Source: Pseudomonas sp. 8O
GTDB lineage: Bacteria > Pseudomonadota > Gammaproteobacteria > Pseudomonadales > Pseudomonadaceae
NCBI RefSeq assembly: GCF_902506495.1
Contig: NZ_LR733264.1
Location: 248,001 to 312,000, forward strand
Reading direction: 5' to 3'
DNA: 64,000 nt
Positions 33,532 to 43,484 of the stretch are shown piece by piece. Below the pieces are notes generated by a model. That model saw only the letters and a program-made list of their open reading frames with translations, had not been told where the DNA came from and searched no databases. The position numbers and the translations under genes are program-made. Position 1 is the stretch's first letter; every line of letters begins with the position of its first letter.

Positions 33532-33615
33532 GTGCACTGTGCGCACCAGGTACTAGCCGGTTTTTTCGGTGCTCACAGCGCACCCTACGACATCGTAATC
33601 AGGGCTGAGATTCAG
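33532..33615. repeat. direct/inverted repeat unit (type E), copy 2
   Basis: Same unit as 33072-33165 (GAGAGGTAGGGTGCACTGTG ... CACAGCGCACCCTAC ... ATCAGGGCTGAGATTCAG), with several substitutions. A short third relative is at 58181-58206. Of the 345 bases between the 60-aa gene and the alcohol dehydrogenase gene, this copy and a weak GTGGGC/GCCCAC hairpin (33622-33649) are the only structure seen; 33346-33530 shows nothing recognisable. Confidence 0.85.
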
Positions 33616-33690
33616 TCTGTAGGGTGGGCGGTTTTCCGTTTCAGCCCACCACACCGACTCACCCCGTGCGACCCAGCCCCGCATCGCGCC

Positions 33691-34707
33691 TCAGAACCCT
33701 TCGAGCACGATCTTGCCCTTGGCCTTGCCACTCTCCAGCAACGCATGGGCGCGGCGCAGGTTGGCTGCATTGATGGTGCCGAAATGCTCACCGAGGGTGG
33801 TCTTGATCACGCCGCTGTCGACCAGATCGGATACTCGTTCCAGCAGACGATGCTGCTCGATCATGTCTTCGGTCTGGTACAGAGAGCGGGTGAACATCAA
33901 CTCCCAATGCAGTGACAGGCTCTTGCGCTTGAGTTGCATCACGTCCAGTGGTTGCAGTGGGTCGTCGATCAGCGCCAGGCGCCCCTGAGGCTCCAGGGAT
34001 TCGACCAGTTGTGCGTAGTGCTGGTCGGTTTGGGTCAGGCTGGCGACATGGGTGACTTGGCCGATGCCAATGCGCGCCAGTTCCTCGCTCAGCGGCTTGC
34101 TGTGATCGATCACATGATGTGCGCCCAGCTCACGGACCCAGGCCTGGGTTTCCGGGCGCGAGGCAGTGCCGATCACGGTCAGGCCGGTCAGGTGGCGTGC
34201 CAGCTGGGTGAGGATCGAGCCAACACCGCCGGCGGCGCCGACGATCAGCAGGCTCTGGCCCTGATCGGCCGAACCCTCGGCAACCTGCAGGCGCTCGAAC
34301 AGCAGTTCCCAGGCGGTGATGGCAGTCAGTGGCAGGGCCGCAGCTTCGGCGAATGACAGGCTGCTTGGCATATGGCCAACGATGCGTTCATCGACCAGGT
34401 GCAGTTCGCTGTTGGCACCGGCACGGTCGATGGCACCGGCATAGAACACCCGGTCGCCGGGCTGGAACAGGCTGACTTCGCTGCCCACGGCCTGGACGAT
34501 ACCGGTCGCATCCCAGCCCAGCACTTTGGCGGCGCCGTTCTCCGGTTTGACGCCGAGGCGGATCTTGGTATCGACCGGGTTGACCGAGATGGCCCGAACC
34601 TCGACCAGTAGATCGTGCGGGCCCGGAGTGGGGTCGGCCAGCTGTATGTCCTGCAGTGCTTCGGGATGGTCGGCAGGCAGGGATTGGTAGTAAGCGACGG
34701 CTTTCAT
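33691..34707 (-). CDS. zinc-type alcohol dehydrogenase / quinone oxidoreductase family (MDR)
   Basis: 338 aa from the ATG at 34705-34707, with GAGGA upstream. MKAVAYYQSLPADHPEALQD and VEVRAISVNPVDTKIRLGVK mark the zinc-binding-alcohol-dehydrogenase-like subgroup (TIGR02817 type). LLIVGAAGGVGSILTQLARH is the cofactor loop (AxxGxGG-type, NADPH). Classical zinc ligands (GHE motif) are missing, as in quinone oxidoreductases. It lies 22 bases behind the monooxygenase gene, in one operon under the divergent LysR. Confidence 0.87.
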   Translation of the reverse strand: MKAVAYYQSLPADHPEALQDIQLADPTPGPHDLLVEVRAISVNPVDTKIRLGVKPENGAAKVLGWDATGIVQAVGSEVSLFQPGDRVFYAGAIDRAGANSELHLVDERIVGHMPSSLSFAEAAALPLTAITAWELLFERLQVAEGSADQGQSLLIVGAAGGVGSILTQLARHLTGLTVIGTASRPETQAWVRELGAHHVIDHSKPLSEELARIGIGQVTHVASLTQTDQHYAQLVESLEPQGRLALIDDPLQPLDVMQLKRKSLSLHWELMFTRSLYQTEDMIEQHRLLERVSDLVDSGVIKTTLGEHFGTINAANLRRAHALLESGKAKGKIVLEGF

Positions 34708-34729
34708 GGAAATGGTCCTCTGTGAGATA

Positions 34730-35023
34730 TCAGGTAAGGGGTTGCAGCGATAGCAGATCGATGCCCGCAAGCCGCTCGCCGAATGCGTTGGTGAAGTATA
34801 GAAAGTGGGGCGCTGCGCGATGCTGGTCCAATGCCTCGGCGTCGCGCCATTGTTCGATCATCACGAACTGGTGCGGGTCCAACTTGTTGCGGTGCAGCGC
34901 GTACTGCAGACAACCGGGCTCTGCGCAGGTGGCCGTGACCAGGCGTTGAAGGCCTGCGGCCACTGCCTCGGCATGACCTGGCAGGGCCTTGATGGTGGCG
35001 ATCAGTGTGAGAGCAGTGGTCAT
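34730..35023 (-). CDS. ABM-family monooxygenase (YgiN-like putative quinol monooxygenase)
   Basis: 97 aa, single ferredoxin-like ABM domain: LIATIKALPGHAEAVAAGLQ, TATCAEPGCLQYALHRN and QFVMIEQWRDAEALDQHRAA are typical of this small family. Cofactor-free oxidation of quinols or polyphenols is the usual role. Pairing with a quinone-oxidoreductase-like dehydrogenase and a LysR suggests a small quinone/aldehyde-stress operon; that link is inference. Confidence 0.85.
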   Translation of the reverse strand: MTTALTLIATIKALPGHAEAVAAGLQRLVTATCAEPGCLQYALHRNKLDPHQFVMIEQWRDAEALDQHRAAPHFLYFTNAFGERLAGIDLLSLQPLT

Positions 35024-35098
35024 GGCTGGCTCCGGTGGGGTATTGGAGTCATGCTCGTTTATTTGTGTGGCAAGAAAAAGCAGCGGGTAATAGAGTCT

Positions 35099-35119
35099 CT
35101 TTCATCATTATTTTGAAAG
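35099..35119. promoter_or_regulatory. possible LysR binding site
   Basis: CTTTCA-N9-TGAAAG, in the 105-base gap between the ABM gene and the LysR gene, 10 bases from the LysR start. AT-rich and dyad-symmetric, it fits a LysR site in location, but the arms are short. Confidence 0.35.
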
Positions 35120-35128
35120 TGAACGGCC

Positions 35129-36043
35129 ATGCTGCGTTTCGACGACCTGCAACTCTTCGTACGTACCGCCGAAACCGGCAGCCTGTCCGCTGCGGCGCGG
35201 CAGCTGGATGTATCGCCAGCGGTCGCCAGCGCCGCCCTCAAACGTCTGGAGCAGCAACTGCAGGTGCGCCTGCTGGCGCGTTCGACGCGCAGTCTGCGCC
35301 TGACGCCCGAGGGCGAGCTGTATCTGGTGCATGCCCGGCTGGCGTTGCAGAGCTTGGAGGAGGGACGTCAGCAACTGGTCGGCAGTCAGGAGGGTATTTG
35401 CGGCGTATTGCAGCTTTCTGCGCCCTCGGATCTGGGGCGTAACACGCTGTTGCCCTGGCTCGACGAGTTCCAGGGCGAGCATCCGCAACTGCAACTGCGC
35501 CTGCTGCTGGCAGACCGGGTGACCGACCTGTTTCGTGAGCCGGTGGATATCGCCCTGCGCTACGGCGCACCGGAGGATTCAAGCCTGGTGGCGCTGCCGG
35601 TAGCACCGGACAATCGTCGGGTGCTCTGCGCTTCACCTTCCTACGTTGCCCGGCACGGTTCGCCGCAGAGCGTGGAGGAGCTGCATCAGCACAACTGCCT
35701 GCTCTATATGCTGCATGGCCGTGCGTATGATCGCTGGCGCTTTCAGGACGGCAAGCGCGAAGTGCTGATGAACGTCGCGGGTGATCGAGTCTGCGACGAT
35801 GCCGATGTCACTCGACGCTGGGCCGTGGCCGGGCGGGGTGTGGTGTACAAGTCCTGGCTGGATGTCGCCGAAGACGTTCGCGAAGGACGCCTGCAGGTGC
35901 TGCTGCCGAACTGGCTGGGCGAGCCGACGCCTTTGTATCTGGTCTGTGCGCACCGTGCTCAGTTGAGCAAGGCGGTGCATCTGTTACGTGAATTCGTGCA
36001 ACTGCGCTGCCAGCGTTTGCTGGACGCTGCGCCATGGCGTTAG
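35129..36043 (+). CDS. LysR-family transcriptional regulator
   Basis: 304 aa. N-terminal HTH: FVRTAETGSLSAAARQLDVS, then PAVASAALKRLEQQLQVRLL. The effector domain (LSAPSDLGRNTLLPWLDEF) and ALRYGAPEDSSLVALPVAPD belong to the CrgA/AaeR-like subgroup. Divergent from the ABM/MDR operon, its presumptive target. Effector unknown; regulators of this subgroup often respond to quinones or aldehydes. Confidence 0.9.
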   Translation: MLRFDDLQLFVRTAETGSLSAAARQLDVSPAVASAALKRLEQQLQVRLLARSTRSLRLTPEGELYLVHARLALQSLEEGRQQLVGSQEGICGVLQLSAPSDLGRNTLLPWLDEFQGEHPQLQLRLLLADRVTDLFREPVDIALRYGAPEDSSLVALPVAPDNRRVLCASPSYVARHGSPQSVEELHQHNCLLYMLHGRAYDRWRFQDGKREVLMNVAGDRVCDDADVTRRWAVAGRGVVYKSWLDVAEDVREGRLQVLLPNWLGEPTPLYLVCAHRAQLSKAVHLLREFVQLRCQRLLDAAPWR

Positions 36044-36152
36044 CACTCGACGCGATAAAGCCCTGAGGCACGGTAGGGCTGCATTACAAACCGGCTGCAT
36101 GCAACTGTTCGCCTGATGCACGTCAGTGCGGCCCCGAAGTGGCGAGTGGCTT

Positions 36153-36932
36153 TTATGCGTGTCTACCCATTGCCTGCCGGTACTGCTGCGGGGTAAAGCC
36201 GGTGAGTTGCTTGAACTTTCGGCTGAAGGCGCTGTGGTCGGTGTAGCCGCATTGCAGGGCGATATCGGTGATGGGCAGATCGGTCAGCAGCAGACCATGG
36301 GCATGCTCAAGTCGGGCCTTGCTGATCATCTGTCGGGGCGTGAGATGGAAGACGCGTTTGCAGTAGCGCTCCAACTGGGCAACGGACAGGCCGGCGATAT
36401 GGGTCAAAGTCTCCAGGGTGATGGTTTCGTGGAAATGCTGGCGAATGTGTTCGTCCACGGCGGCCAGGCGCTCGTAGGCGGGATGGCTGGCACTGGCCGA
36501 CTGCAGGTCCACGGAGATGCCCACCAGCCCGATTATGCGTCCGCTGCGGTCGTGCAGCGGGCGTTTGTGGGTCAGGCACCAGCCAGGTTCGCGGCTGCCG
36601 TAGAGATGCAGCTCCAGCTGGTCTTCCAGCATCTGCCCCTGTTGCAGAACACAGCGATCCTGCTCGGTGTAGCCGGGGCCTAGCTGGGCGGGAAAGACCT
36701 CGGCACTGGTCTTGCCCAGCAGGGGGCGCAGGTCCTTCAGCCCGCAGCGTTGAACCAGGGTGCGGTTGGCCAGCAGGTAGCGTGCCTGGGTGTCCTTGAT
36801 GAAGATCACCGCATTGGGGATCGCATCCAGCATGGGCAGCAGCAGTCTGGCGCTGCCCAGCAACTCTTCCATGTTCTTCGGGTGCGTCTGCTCGCTCTGC
36901 GCGAACAGGGCACCGAGCGCGTTTTGCGACAT
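36153..36932 (-). CDS. AraC-family regulator with N-terminal PAS domain (hydroxyproline cluster)
   Basis: 259 aa from the ATG at 36930-36932 (AAGGAA upstream). Residues about 25-140 form a PAS domain: MLDAIPNAVIFIKDTQARYL, then GKTSAEVFPAQLGPGY. The C-terminal 100 residues hold two HTH units: LETLTHIAGLSVAQLERYCK and ITDIALQCGYTDHSAFSRKF, closing with FKQLTGFTPQQYRQAMG. It is divergent from the permease and catabolic genes and most likely activates them; PAS could sense the substrate or redox state. Gap 36044-36152 shows only a degenerate repeat motif. Confidence 0.88.
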   Translation of the reverse strand: MSQNALGALFAQSEQTHPKNMEELLGSARLLLPMLDAIPNAVIFIKDTQARYLLANRTLVQRCGLKDLRPLLGKTSAEVFPAQLGPGYTEQDRCVLQQGQMLEDQLELHLYGSREPGWCLTHKRPLHDRSGRIIGLVGISVDLQSASASHPAYERLAAVDEHIRQHFHETITLETLTHIAGLSVAQLERYCKRVFHLTPRQMISKARLEHAHGLLLTDLPITDIALQCGYTDHSAFSRKFKQLTGFTPQQYRQAMGRHA

Positions 36933-37229
36933 TTTCCTTTCTCCAGCGGTGGGGCCTGTTGACGACCGTCCGGCAGGTTGCCCCACGGCCATGTCTGCTG
37001 TCGAGAGGCACTCGGCGACATCGCGCGGGATGGGCGTTTTGTGCCGATTTCGTCATGGTGGCCGAGGAAAAGTATCAAGCCCAGGCACGCTTTGCCGGGC
37101 CAATCTATGGCCGCTGCAGATAGCGGAGGTCTTTGGCCCGGCTCCTGGCGGGTGCCTGAATCGTCTCCGAATCAAGACACTGCAGCAGACTCTCTCCAGC
37201 CCATCCAAAACATACAAGAGGGCGGCACC

Positions 37230-38852
37230 ATGTCTGGAAAGTTCAAGAAACAACTGTCTCTGACGGACCTCACCTTCATTGGCCTGGGGGCCATCTTCGG
37301 TTCCGGCTGGCTGTTCGCTGCCAGCCATGTATCCGCCATTGCCGGTCCGGCAGGCATCATCTCCTGGTTTCTCGGCGGCTTTGCAGTGCTGCTGCTGGGC
37401 ATCATCTATTGCGAGCTGGGCGCGGCGCTGCCACGTGCCGGTGGAGTGGTGCGCTACCCGGTGTTTTCCCATGGTCCACTGCTGGGCTACCTGATGGGAT
37501 TCATCACGCTGATCGCCTTTTCCAGCCTGGTGGCGATCGAGGTGGTGGCTGCACGTCAGTATGCAGCGGCCTGGTTTCCCAGCCTGACCCAGTCCGGCAC
37601 CAGCAATCCGACGCTGCTCGGCTGGCTGCTGCAATTCGCATTGCTGTGCCTGTTCTTCTGGCTCAACTACCGCAGCGTGAAAACCTTCGCCCGCGCCAAC
37701 AACCTGGTCAGCGTATTCAAGTTCATCGTGCCACTGCTGGTCATTGGTGTGCTCTTCACCTTCTTCAAGCCCGAGAACTTCCAGGTACAGGGCTTTGCCC
37801 CGTTCGGGCTGTCGGGTATCGAGATGGCGGTGTCGGCCGGCGGCATCATCTTCGCCTACCTGGGCCTCACGCCGATCATCTCGGTGGCCAGCGAGGTCAA
37901 GAATCCGCAGCGCACCATCCCCATCGCGCTGATCCTCTCGGTGCTGCTCTCCACGGCTATCTATGTTCTGCTGCAAGTGGCGTTCCTGGGTGCCGTGCCG
38001 ACCGAAATGCTGGCCAACGGCTGGGCCGGTATCTCCAAAGAATTCGCCCTGCCATACCGCGACATCGCGCTGGTACTCGGGGTGGGCTGGCTAGCCTATC
38101 TGGTGGTCGCCGATGCCGTGGTTTCGCCCAGTGGCTGCGGCAACATCTACATGAATGCGACGCCGCGAGTGATCTATGGCTGGGCGCAGACCGGCACTTT
38201 TTTCCGCATCTTCACTCGCATCGACGAAGCCTCTGGCATTCCGCGTCCGGCGCTGTGGCTGACCTTCGCCCTGTCGGTGTTCTGGACCCTGCCATTCCCC
38301 TCCTGGGAAGCGCTGATCAATGTGGTGTCCGCCGCGCTGGTACTGAGTTATGCGGTAGCGCCGGTCACGGTGGCTGCGCTGCGCCGCAATGCGCCGGATA
38401 TGCCGCGCCCGTTTCGTGTGCGTGGCCTGGCGGTGATGGGGCCGCTGTCCTTCGTGATTGCCGCGCTGATCGTCTACTGGTCCGGCTGGGGCACCGTGTC
38501 CTGGCTGTTGAGCCTGCAGATTGTGATGTTCGTGATCTACCTGCTGTGCCGCCGCTTCGTGCCGACCGAGCACCTGAGTCTTGCCCTGCAGGTGCGCTCG
38601 TCCGCCTGGCTGATCGGCTTTTACGCCGTGACGCTGCTGCTTTCCTGGTTGGGCAGTTTTGGCGGGCTGGGAGTGCTCGGTCATCCCTATGACACCCTCA
38701 GCGTGGCGCTCTGTGCCCTGGGCATCTACCACTGGGGCGCTGCTACCGGTGTACCGGCCGAGCTGATTCGCCTGAGCGGCGAGGACGAAAGTGAGGAGGG
38801 GGATGACGTCGATGTGGTGCCAGCCCCAACGCTGTTGCCTAACCGCGTCTAG
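37230..38852 (+). CDS. APC-family amino-acid permease (probable hydroxyproline uptake)
   Basis: 540 aa from ATG 37230; upstream in-frame sequence back to 36978 is noncoding. LTDLTFIGLGAIFGSGWLFA is the first APC helix with the conserved G-x-IFGSGW substrate loop; about 12 further hydrophobic segments follow to residue 510, then a short acidic tail. It lies 27 bases before four catabolic genes in the same direction, which argues for uptake of the substrate they degrade. Belongs to the inner membrane; proton-coupled by family. Confidence 0.86.
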   Translation: MSGKFKKQLSLTDLTFIGLGAIFGSGWLFAASHVSAIAGPAGIISWFLGGFAVLLLGIIYCELGAALPRAGGVVRYPVFSHGPLLGYLMGFITLIAFSSLVAIEVVAARQYAAAWFPSLTQSGTSNPTLLGWLLQFALLCLFFWLNYRSVKTFARANNLVSVFKFIVPLLVIGVLFTFFKPENFQVQGFAPFGLSGIEMAVSAGGIIFAYLGLTPIISVASEVKNPQRTIPIALILSVLLSTAIYVLLQVAFLGAVPTEMLANGWAGISKEFALPYRDIALVLGVGWLAYLVVADAVVSPSGCGNIYMNATPRVIYGWAQTGTFFRIFTRIDEASGIPRPALWLTFALSVFWTLPFPSWEALINVVSAALVLSYAVAPVTVAALRRNAPDMPRPFRVRGLAVMGPLSFVIAALIVYWSGWGTVSWLLSLQIVMFVIYLLCRRFVPTEHLSLALQVRSSAWLIGFYAVTLLLSWLGSFGGLGVLGHPYDTLSVALCALGIYHWGAATGVPAELIRLSGEDESEEGDDVDVVPAPTLLPNRV

Positions 38853-38879
38853 TCAGCATTGACCGGAAGGAGTACGGCC

Positions 38880-39911
38880 ATGACGGAACTCGTCAATCTC
38901 AGCCTCGATCAGGTGCACGCGCTCGCGTTGCGTGCCCTGACCGTCAATGGCATGGGCCAGGATCACGCCCGCGCCATCGCTGACACCATCACCCAGGGGC
39001 AGCGCGATGAGTGTCATTCCCACGGCTTGTACCGTGTGCTGGTGTGCGTGCACTCGCTGCGCTGCGGCAAGGTGGACCCGCTGGCACAGCCTCGCGTGAG
39101 TCGCCCGGCGCCGGCCATCGTCCGCGTCGATGCGCAGCGGGGCTACTCGCTGCTGGCTTTGCAGACCGGGCTGCCGCTATTGCTTGAGCAGGCCCGCGAG
39201 CTGGGCGTGGCGGCGCTGGTGATCCGCAACTGTTTCCACTTTTCCGCGCTGTGGCCGGAGGTGGAAGCCATTGCCGCCGAGGGACTGGTGGGCTTGGCCA
39301 TGACCCCGAGTCATGCCTGGGTGGCGCCGGAGGGCGGCAGCCAAGGGGTGTTCGGCACCAATCCGCTGGCATTTTCCTGGCCACGCCAGGGCCGTGAGCC
39401 CTTCGTCTTCGACTTCGCCACCAGCGCTATCGCCCGAGGCGATATCGAGCTGCATGCGCGCCAGGGCAAGCCGATTCCCCTGGGCTGGGGGCTGGATGCC
39501 AACGGGCAGCCCAGCACCGATGCCCGCGCTGTACTGGAAGGCGCCATGCAGACTTTCGGCGGTCACAAGGGCTCGGCCCTGGCGGCGATGATCGAACTCA
39601 TGGCCGGGGCACTGATTGGTGACCTGACCAGTGCCGAGTCGCTGGCGTTCGACGCTGGCGCCGGGGCGACGCCATGCCATGGCGAGCTGCTGCTGGCGTT
39701 CGATCCGGCGCGTTTTCTGGGCAGCGAACTGGAAGCCGGACGGCAACGCGCCGAGGCCCTGTTCAGCGTCATTACCGAACAGGGCGCGCGCTTGCCCTCA
39801 CAGCGCCGCTTCGCGGCCCGCCAGCGCAGCCAACAGGCCGGCGTCTGGGTAAGCCGGGCGCTGCTGGACGATATTCAACGGCTGATCGATCAGCCTCATT
39901 CCCTGACCTGA
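38880..39911 (+). CDS. Ldh_2-family imino-acid reductase (delta1-pyrroline/piperideine-2-carboxylate reductase type)
   Basis: 343 aa. The malate/L-lactate dehydrogenase-type (Ldh_2) fold is recognised from [60 protein letters not shown] and [20 protein letters not shown]. Family enzymes in hydroxyproline or D-lysine pathways reduce cyclic imines to L-proline or pipecolate with NADPH. Here it is probably for trans-3-hydroxyproline or spill-over imine. Tightly placed between the permease and the epimerase. Confidence 0.82.
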   Translation: MTELVNLSLDQVHALALRALTVNGMGQDHARAIADTITQGQRDECHSHGLYRVLVCVHSLRCGKVDPLAQPRVSRPAPAIVRVDAQRGYSLLALQTGLPLLLEQARELGVAALVIRNCFHFSALWPEVEAIAAEGLVGLAMTPSHAWVAPEGGSQGVFGTNPLAFSWPRQGREPFVFDFATSAIARGDIELHARQGKPIPLGWGLDANGQPSTDARAVLEGAMQTFGGHKGSALAAMIELMAGALIGDLTSAESLAFDAGAGATPCHGELLLAFDPARFLGSELEAGRQRAEALFSVITEQGARLPSQRRFAARQRSQQAGVWVSRALLDDIQRLIDQPHSLT

Positions 39912-39922
39912 CGGACCTTGCC

Positions 39923-40849
39923 ATGAAGCGCATCCATGTCATCGATTCCCACACCGGCGGCGAACCCACGCGCCTGGTCATAGACGGCTTTCCCGAACTG
40001 GCCGGCAGCACCCTGGCGGAGCAGCGCGACACCTTGCGCGCGCAGCACGACCGCTGGCGCCGTGCCTGTCTGCTAGAGCCGCGCGGCAACGACGTGCTGG
40101 TGGGCGCGTTGTACCGTCCACCGGTTTCGCCCGGCGCAACCTGCGGGGTGATCTTCTTCAACAACGCCGGTTACCTCGGCATGTGCGGCCACGGCACCAT
40201 CGGCCTGGTGGCGTCCTTGCAGTACCTGGGCCTGATGGCCCCTGGCGAGCACCGCATCGACACACCGGTGGGCACTGTCAGCGCCATGCTGCACGAGGAC
40301 GGTAGTGTCACCCTCGGCAACGTGCCGGCCTATCGCTATCGCCGTCAGGTACCGGTGGACGTGCCGGGACACGGCGTGGTCCACGGCGACATCGCCTGGG
40401 GCGGCAACTGGTTCTTCCTGGTCAACGACCACGGCCAGACCCTGCACCTGGACAATGTCGATGCCCTCAGCGCATACACCTGGGCGCTGTTGCAGGCCCT
40501 GGAGGCACAGGGCATCGGCGGCGAGGGCGGGGCGCCTATCGACCATATCGAGTTGTTCGCCGAGGACGACGAAGCGCATAGCCGCAATTTCGTCATGTGC
40601 CCCGGCAAGGCTTATGACCGTTCGCCCTGCGGCACTGGAACCAGCGCCAAGCTCGCCTGCCTCGCCGCAGACGGCAAGCTCGCTGCCGGGCAGACCTGGG
40701 TCCAGGCCAGCATCACCGGCAGTCGCTTCGAGGGGCACTACCAGTGGGAGGGCGAGCGTATTCGCCCCTTTATCACGGGACGCGCCCACCTGACCGCCGA
40801 CAACACCCTGCTCATCGATGAGCAGGACCCTTTCGCCTGGGGCATCTGA
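39923..40849 (+). CDS. 4-hydroxyproline 2-epimerase
   Basis: 308 aa from ATG 39923 (the longer frame is not supported). Proline-racemase fold with both catalytic cysteines: Cys88 in [13 protein letters not shown] and Cys236 in [17 protein letters not shown]. Both being Cys marks it as a racemase/epimerase; in trans-3-hydroxyproline dehydratases the first is replaced by Ser or Thr. It converts trans-4-hydroxy-L-proline to cis-4-hydroxy-D-proline, the first step of the pathway encoded here. [13 protein letters not shown] at the start is also diagnostic. Confidence 0.93.
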   Translation: MKRIHVIDSHTGGEPTRLVIDGFPELAGSTLAEQRDTLRAQHDRWRRACLLEPRGNDVLVGALYRPPVSPGATCGVIFFNNAGYLGMCGHGTIGLVASLQYLGLMAPGEHRIDTPVGTVSAMLHEDGSVTLGNVPAYRYRRQVPVDVPGHGVVHGDIAWGGNWFFLVNDHGQTLHLDNVDALSAYTWALLQALEAQGIGGEGGAPIDHIELFAEDDEAHSRNFVMCPGKAYDRSPCGTGTSAKLACLAADGKLAAGQTWVQASITGSRFEGHYQWEGERIRPFITGRAHLTADNTLLIDEQDPFAWGI

Positions 40850-40893
40850 GCCCTCTTCGCCAAATTCTCAATCCCTGCTCAAGGAGCGACAGC

Positions 40894-41841
40894 ATGAATA
40901 TCGATATCTTCCGTGGCTGCATTCCCGCCCTCATGACGCCCTGCACCGAGGCACGTCAACCCGACTACGATGCCCTGGTTGCCAAGGGCCGCGAACTGAT
41001 CCAGGCCGGTATGAGCGCCGTGGTCTATTGCGGCTCCATGGGTGACTGGCCGCTGCTCAGCGAAGCGCAACGTCAGGAGGGCGTGGCGCGTCTGGTGCAG
41101 GCTGGCGTGCCCACCATCGTCGGCACGGGGGCGGTGAATACCCGTGAGGCGGTATCGCATTCCGCACACGCAGCCAGGGTGGGTGCCCACGGGCTGATGG
41201 TGATTCCGCGTCTGCTCTCCCGTGCGGCCTCGCCGGCGGCGCAGAAGGCCCACTTCAGCGCCGTGCTGCAGGCGGCGCCGGAGCTGCCTTCGGTCATCTA
41301 CAACAGCCCGTATTACAGCTTCTCCACCCGCGCCGATCTGTTCTTCGAATTGCGCGGGCAGCACCGCAACCTGATCGGCTTCAAGGAGTTCGGCGGCGCG
41401 GCCGACATGCGCTACGCCGCCGAGCACATCACCTCCCGCGATGACGACGTGATTCTCATGGCCGGTGTCGACACCCAGGTGTTCCACGGTTACGTCAACT
41501 GCAACGCCACCGGCACCATCACCGGCATCGGTAACGTGCTGCCTCGTGAAGTCCTGCAACTGGTCGCCCTGAGTCGCCAGGCTGCCAGCGGTGACGCCCG
41601 CGCGCGGCGCCTGGCCCTGGAACTGAGTGCTGCGCTGGAGGTGCTCTCGTCCTTCGACGAAGGCTGTGATCTGGTGCTGTTCTACAAGTACCTGATGGTG
41701 CTCAACGGCGACCGCGAGTACCGCTTGCACTTCAACGAGAGCGATGCCCTCAGCGACTCCCAGCGCCGCTATGCCGAGCAGCAGTACAGCCTGTTCCGCC
41801 AGTGGTATGCCAACTGGACTGTCGAACACAACCTCGCGTGA
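40894..41841 (+). CDS. 1-pyrroline-4-hydroxy-2-carboxylate deaminase (DapA family)
   Basis: 315 aa TIM-barrel of the dihydrodipicolinate synthase family: FRGCIPALMTPC at the start, VIYNSPYYSFSTRADLFFEL with the conserved Tyr, and Lys164 in NLIGFKEFGGAADMRY as Schiff-base residue. In the hydroxyproline pathway, this enzyme deaminates the cyclic imine to ketoglutarate semialdehyde. Context (epimerase before, semialdehyde dehydrogenase and DadA-like gene after) makes this assignment much better than DapA or NanA. Confidence 0.88.
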   Translation: MNIDIFRGCIPALMTPCTEARQPDYDALVAKGRELIQAGMSAVVYCGSMGDWPLLSEAQRQEGVARLVQAGVPTIVGTGAVNTREAVSHSAHAARVGAHGLMVIPRLLSRAASPAAQKAHFSAVLQAAPELPSVIYNSPYYSFSTRADLFFELRGQHRNLIGFKEFGGAADMRYAAEHITSRDDDVILMAGVDTQVFHGYVNCNATGTITGIGNVLPREVLQLVALSRQAASGDARARRLALELSAALEVLSSFDEGCDLVLFYKYLMVLNGDREYRLHFNESDALSDSQRRYAEQQYSLFRQWYANWTVEHNLA

Positions 41842-41903
41842 GTTCGCCCGCCCCGCCAGCTATCGATACGGCGGGGCCAACCCCTGAACGCTAAGGATGC
41901 ACC

Positions 41904-43481
41904 ATGACTCTTACAGGCAAGATGCTGATCGGCGGCGCGGCTGTGTCCGGCGTCGGCAGCGCTTTTCACGCCATCGACCCCGCTACCGGCCAGACCCTTG
42001 AGCCCGCCTACCACGGCGCCACTCGCGCGCAGGTGGAGCAGGCTTGTGCCCTGGCCTGGGCCGCCTTCGATGACTACCGAGAGACCACGCCGTCAGCCCG
42101 TGCGGCCTTCCTGGAGGCCATTGCCGAGTCCATCGAAGCCCTGGGCGAGACGCTGATCGAGCGGGCCATGGCCGAGACCGGCCTGTCCCAGGCGCGCTTG
42201 CAGGGTGAGCGTGCGCGTACCTGCCAGCAACTGCGTACCTTCGCCTGCACCCTGCGCGCGGGTGAGTGGCTGGACGTGCGTATCGACCGCGCACAACCCC
42301 AACGTCAACCCCTGCCTCGACCCGACATGCGCCAGCGCCAGGTGCCACTGGGGCCGGTGGCGGTGTTCGGCGCGAGCAACTTCCCTCTGGCGTTCTCCGT
42401 GGCCGGTGGCGACACCGCCTCGGCGCTGGCGGCAGGCTGTCCCGTAGTGGTCAAGGCCCACGGCGCTCACCCCGGCACCAGTGAGCTGGTCGGGCAGGCG
42501 GTGCGCCAGGCAGTGACGCGCTGCGGTTTGCCCGAGGGTGTGTTTTCGCTACTGTTCGGCGCCGGGCGCGAGGTCGGCCTCGGCTTGGTCGGTGATCCGC
42601 GCATCAAGGCGGTCGGCTTCACCGGCTCGCGCAGTGGCGGCCTTGCCCTGTGTCAGGCGGCCCAGTCCCGGCCCGAGCCGATCCCGGTCTACGCCGAGAT
42701 GAGTTCGATCAACCCGGTGCTGCTGTTTCCGGCAGCGCTCAAGGCGCGCGGCGAGGAACTGGCCCAGGGCTTCGTCGCTTCGCTGACCCTGGGCGCCGGT
42801 CAGTTCTGCACCAATCCGGGCCTGCTGCTTGCCCCGCGCGGTGCGGCGCTGGATGCGTTTCTCGTCGCGGTGGCTGAACAGCTCAGGCAGTGTCCGGCGC
42901 AGGTGATGCTCACGCCGGGTATCCACCAGGCATTCAGCGCCGGTGTCGAGGCGCTGGCTGCACATCCTCAGGTGAGGCAGGTTGCCAGCGGGTTGCCGGG
43001 AGACGGGCCGAACCGCTGCCAGGCACAGGTGTTCCTCACCGATGCCGAGTCTTTCCTCGCCGACCCTGCTCTGCATGGCGAAGTCTTCGGCGCGGCGGCG
43101 CTGCTGGTGCAGTACGACGACGCGGCGCAGGTTCGCCGTCTGCTTGACGCGCTCGAAGGCCAGCTCACGGCCACCTTGCATCTGGACGCTGCCGACTTCG
43201 ATGCGGCGCATGCCCTGTTGCCGACCCTGGAACTCAAGGTCGGTCGGGTGCTGGTCAATGCCTGGCCGACAGGTGTGGAAGTGTGTGACGCCATGGTTCA
43301 TGGCGGGCCGTTCCCGGCCACCTCGGATGCGCGCTCCACCTCGGTGGGCACGGCCGCCATTCGCCGCTTCCTGCGGCCGGTATGCCTGCAGGGTTTCCCG
43401 GATGAGCTGCTGCCGTTGGCCCTGCGCGACGCCAATCCGCTGGGGCTGCGGCGATTGATCGACGGCGAAAGGGAGGTCTGA
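41904..43481 (+). CDS. 2-oxoglutarate (ketoglutarate) semialdehyde dehydrogenase
   Basis: 525 aa aldehyde dehydrogenase. Conserved elements: [46 protein letters not shown], general base Glu265 in [11 protein letters not shown] and nucleophile Cys302 in [10 protein letters not shown]. The subgroup ([11 protein letters not shown]) corresponds to NADP-linked ketoglutarate semialdehyde dehydrogenases. Oxidises the pathway product to 2-oxoglutarate, which enters the citrate cycle. Ends 3 bases before the DadA-like gene. Confidence 0.92.
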   Translation: MTLTGKMLIGGAAVSGVGSAFHAIDPATGQTLEPAYHGATRAQVEQACALAWAAFDDYRETTPSARAAFLEAIAESIEALGETLIERAMAETGLSQARLQGERARTCQQLRTFACTLRAGEWLDVRIDRAQPQRQPLPRPDMRQRQVPLGPVAVFGASNFPLAFSVAGGDTASALAAGCPVVVKAHGAHPGTSELVGQAVRQAVTRCGLPEGVFSLLFGAGREVGLGLVGDPRIKAVGFTGSRSGGLALCQAAQSRPEPIPVYAEMSSINPVLLFPAALKARGEELAQGFVASLTLGAGQFCTNPGLLLAPRGAALDAFLVAVAEQLRQCPAQVMLTPGIHQAFSAGVEALAAHPQVRQVASGLPGDGPNRCQAQVFLTDAESFLADPALHGEVFGAAALLVQYDDAAQVRRLLDALEGQLTATLHLDAADFDAAHALLPTLELKVGRVLVNAWPTGVEVCDAMVHGGPFPATSDARSTSVGTAAIRRFLRPVCLQGFPDELLPLALRDANPLGLRRLIDGEREV

Positions 43482-43484
43482 TCG

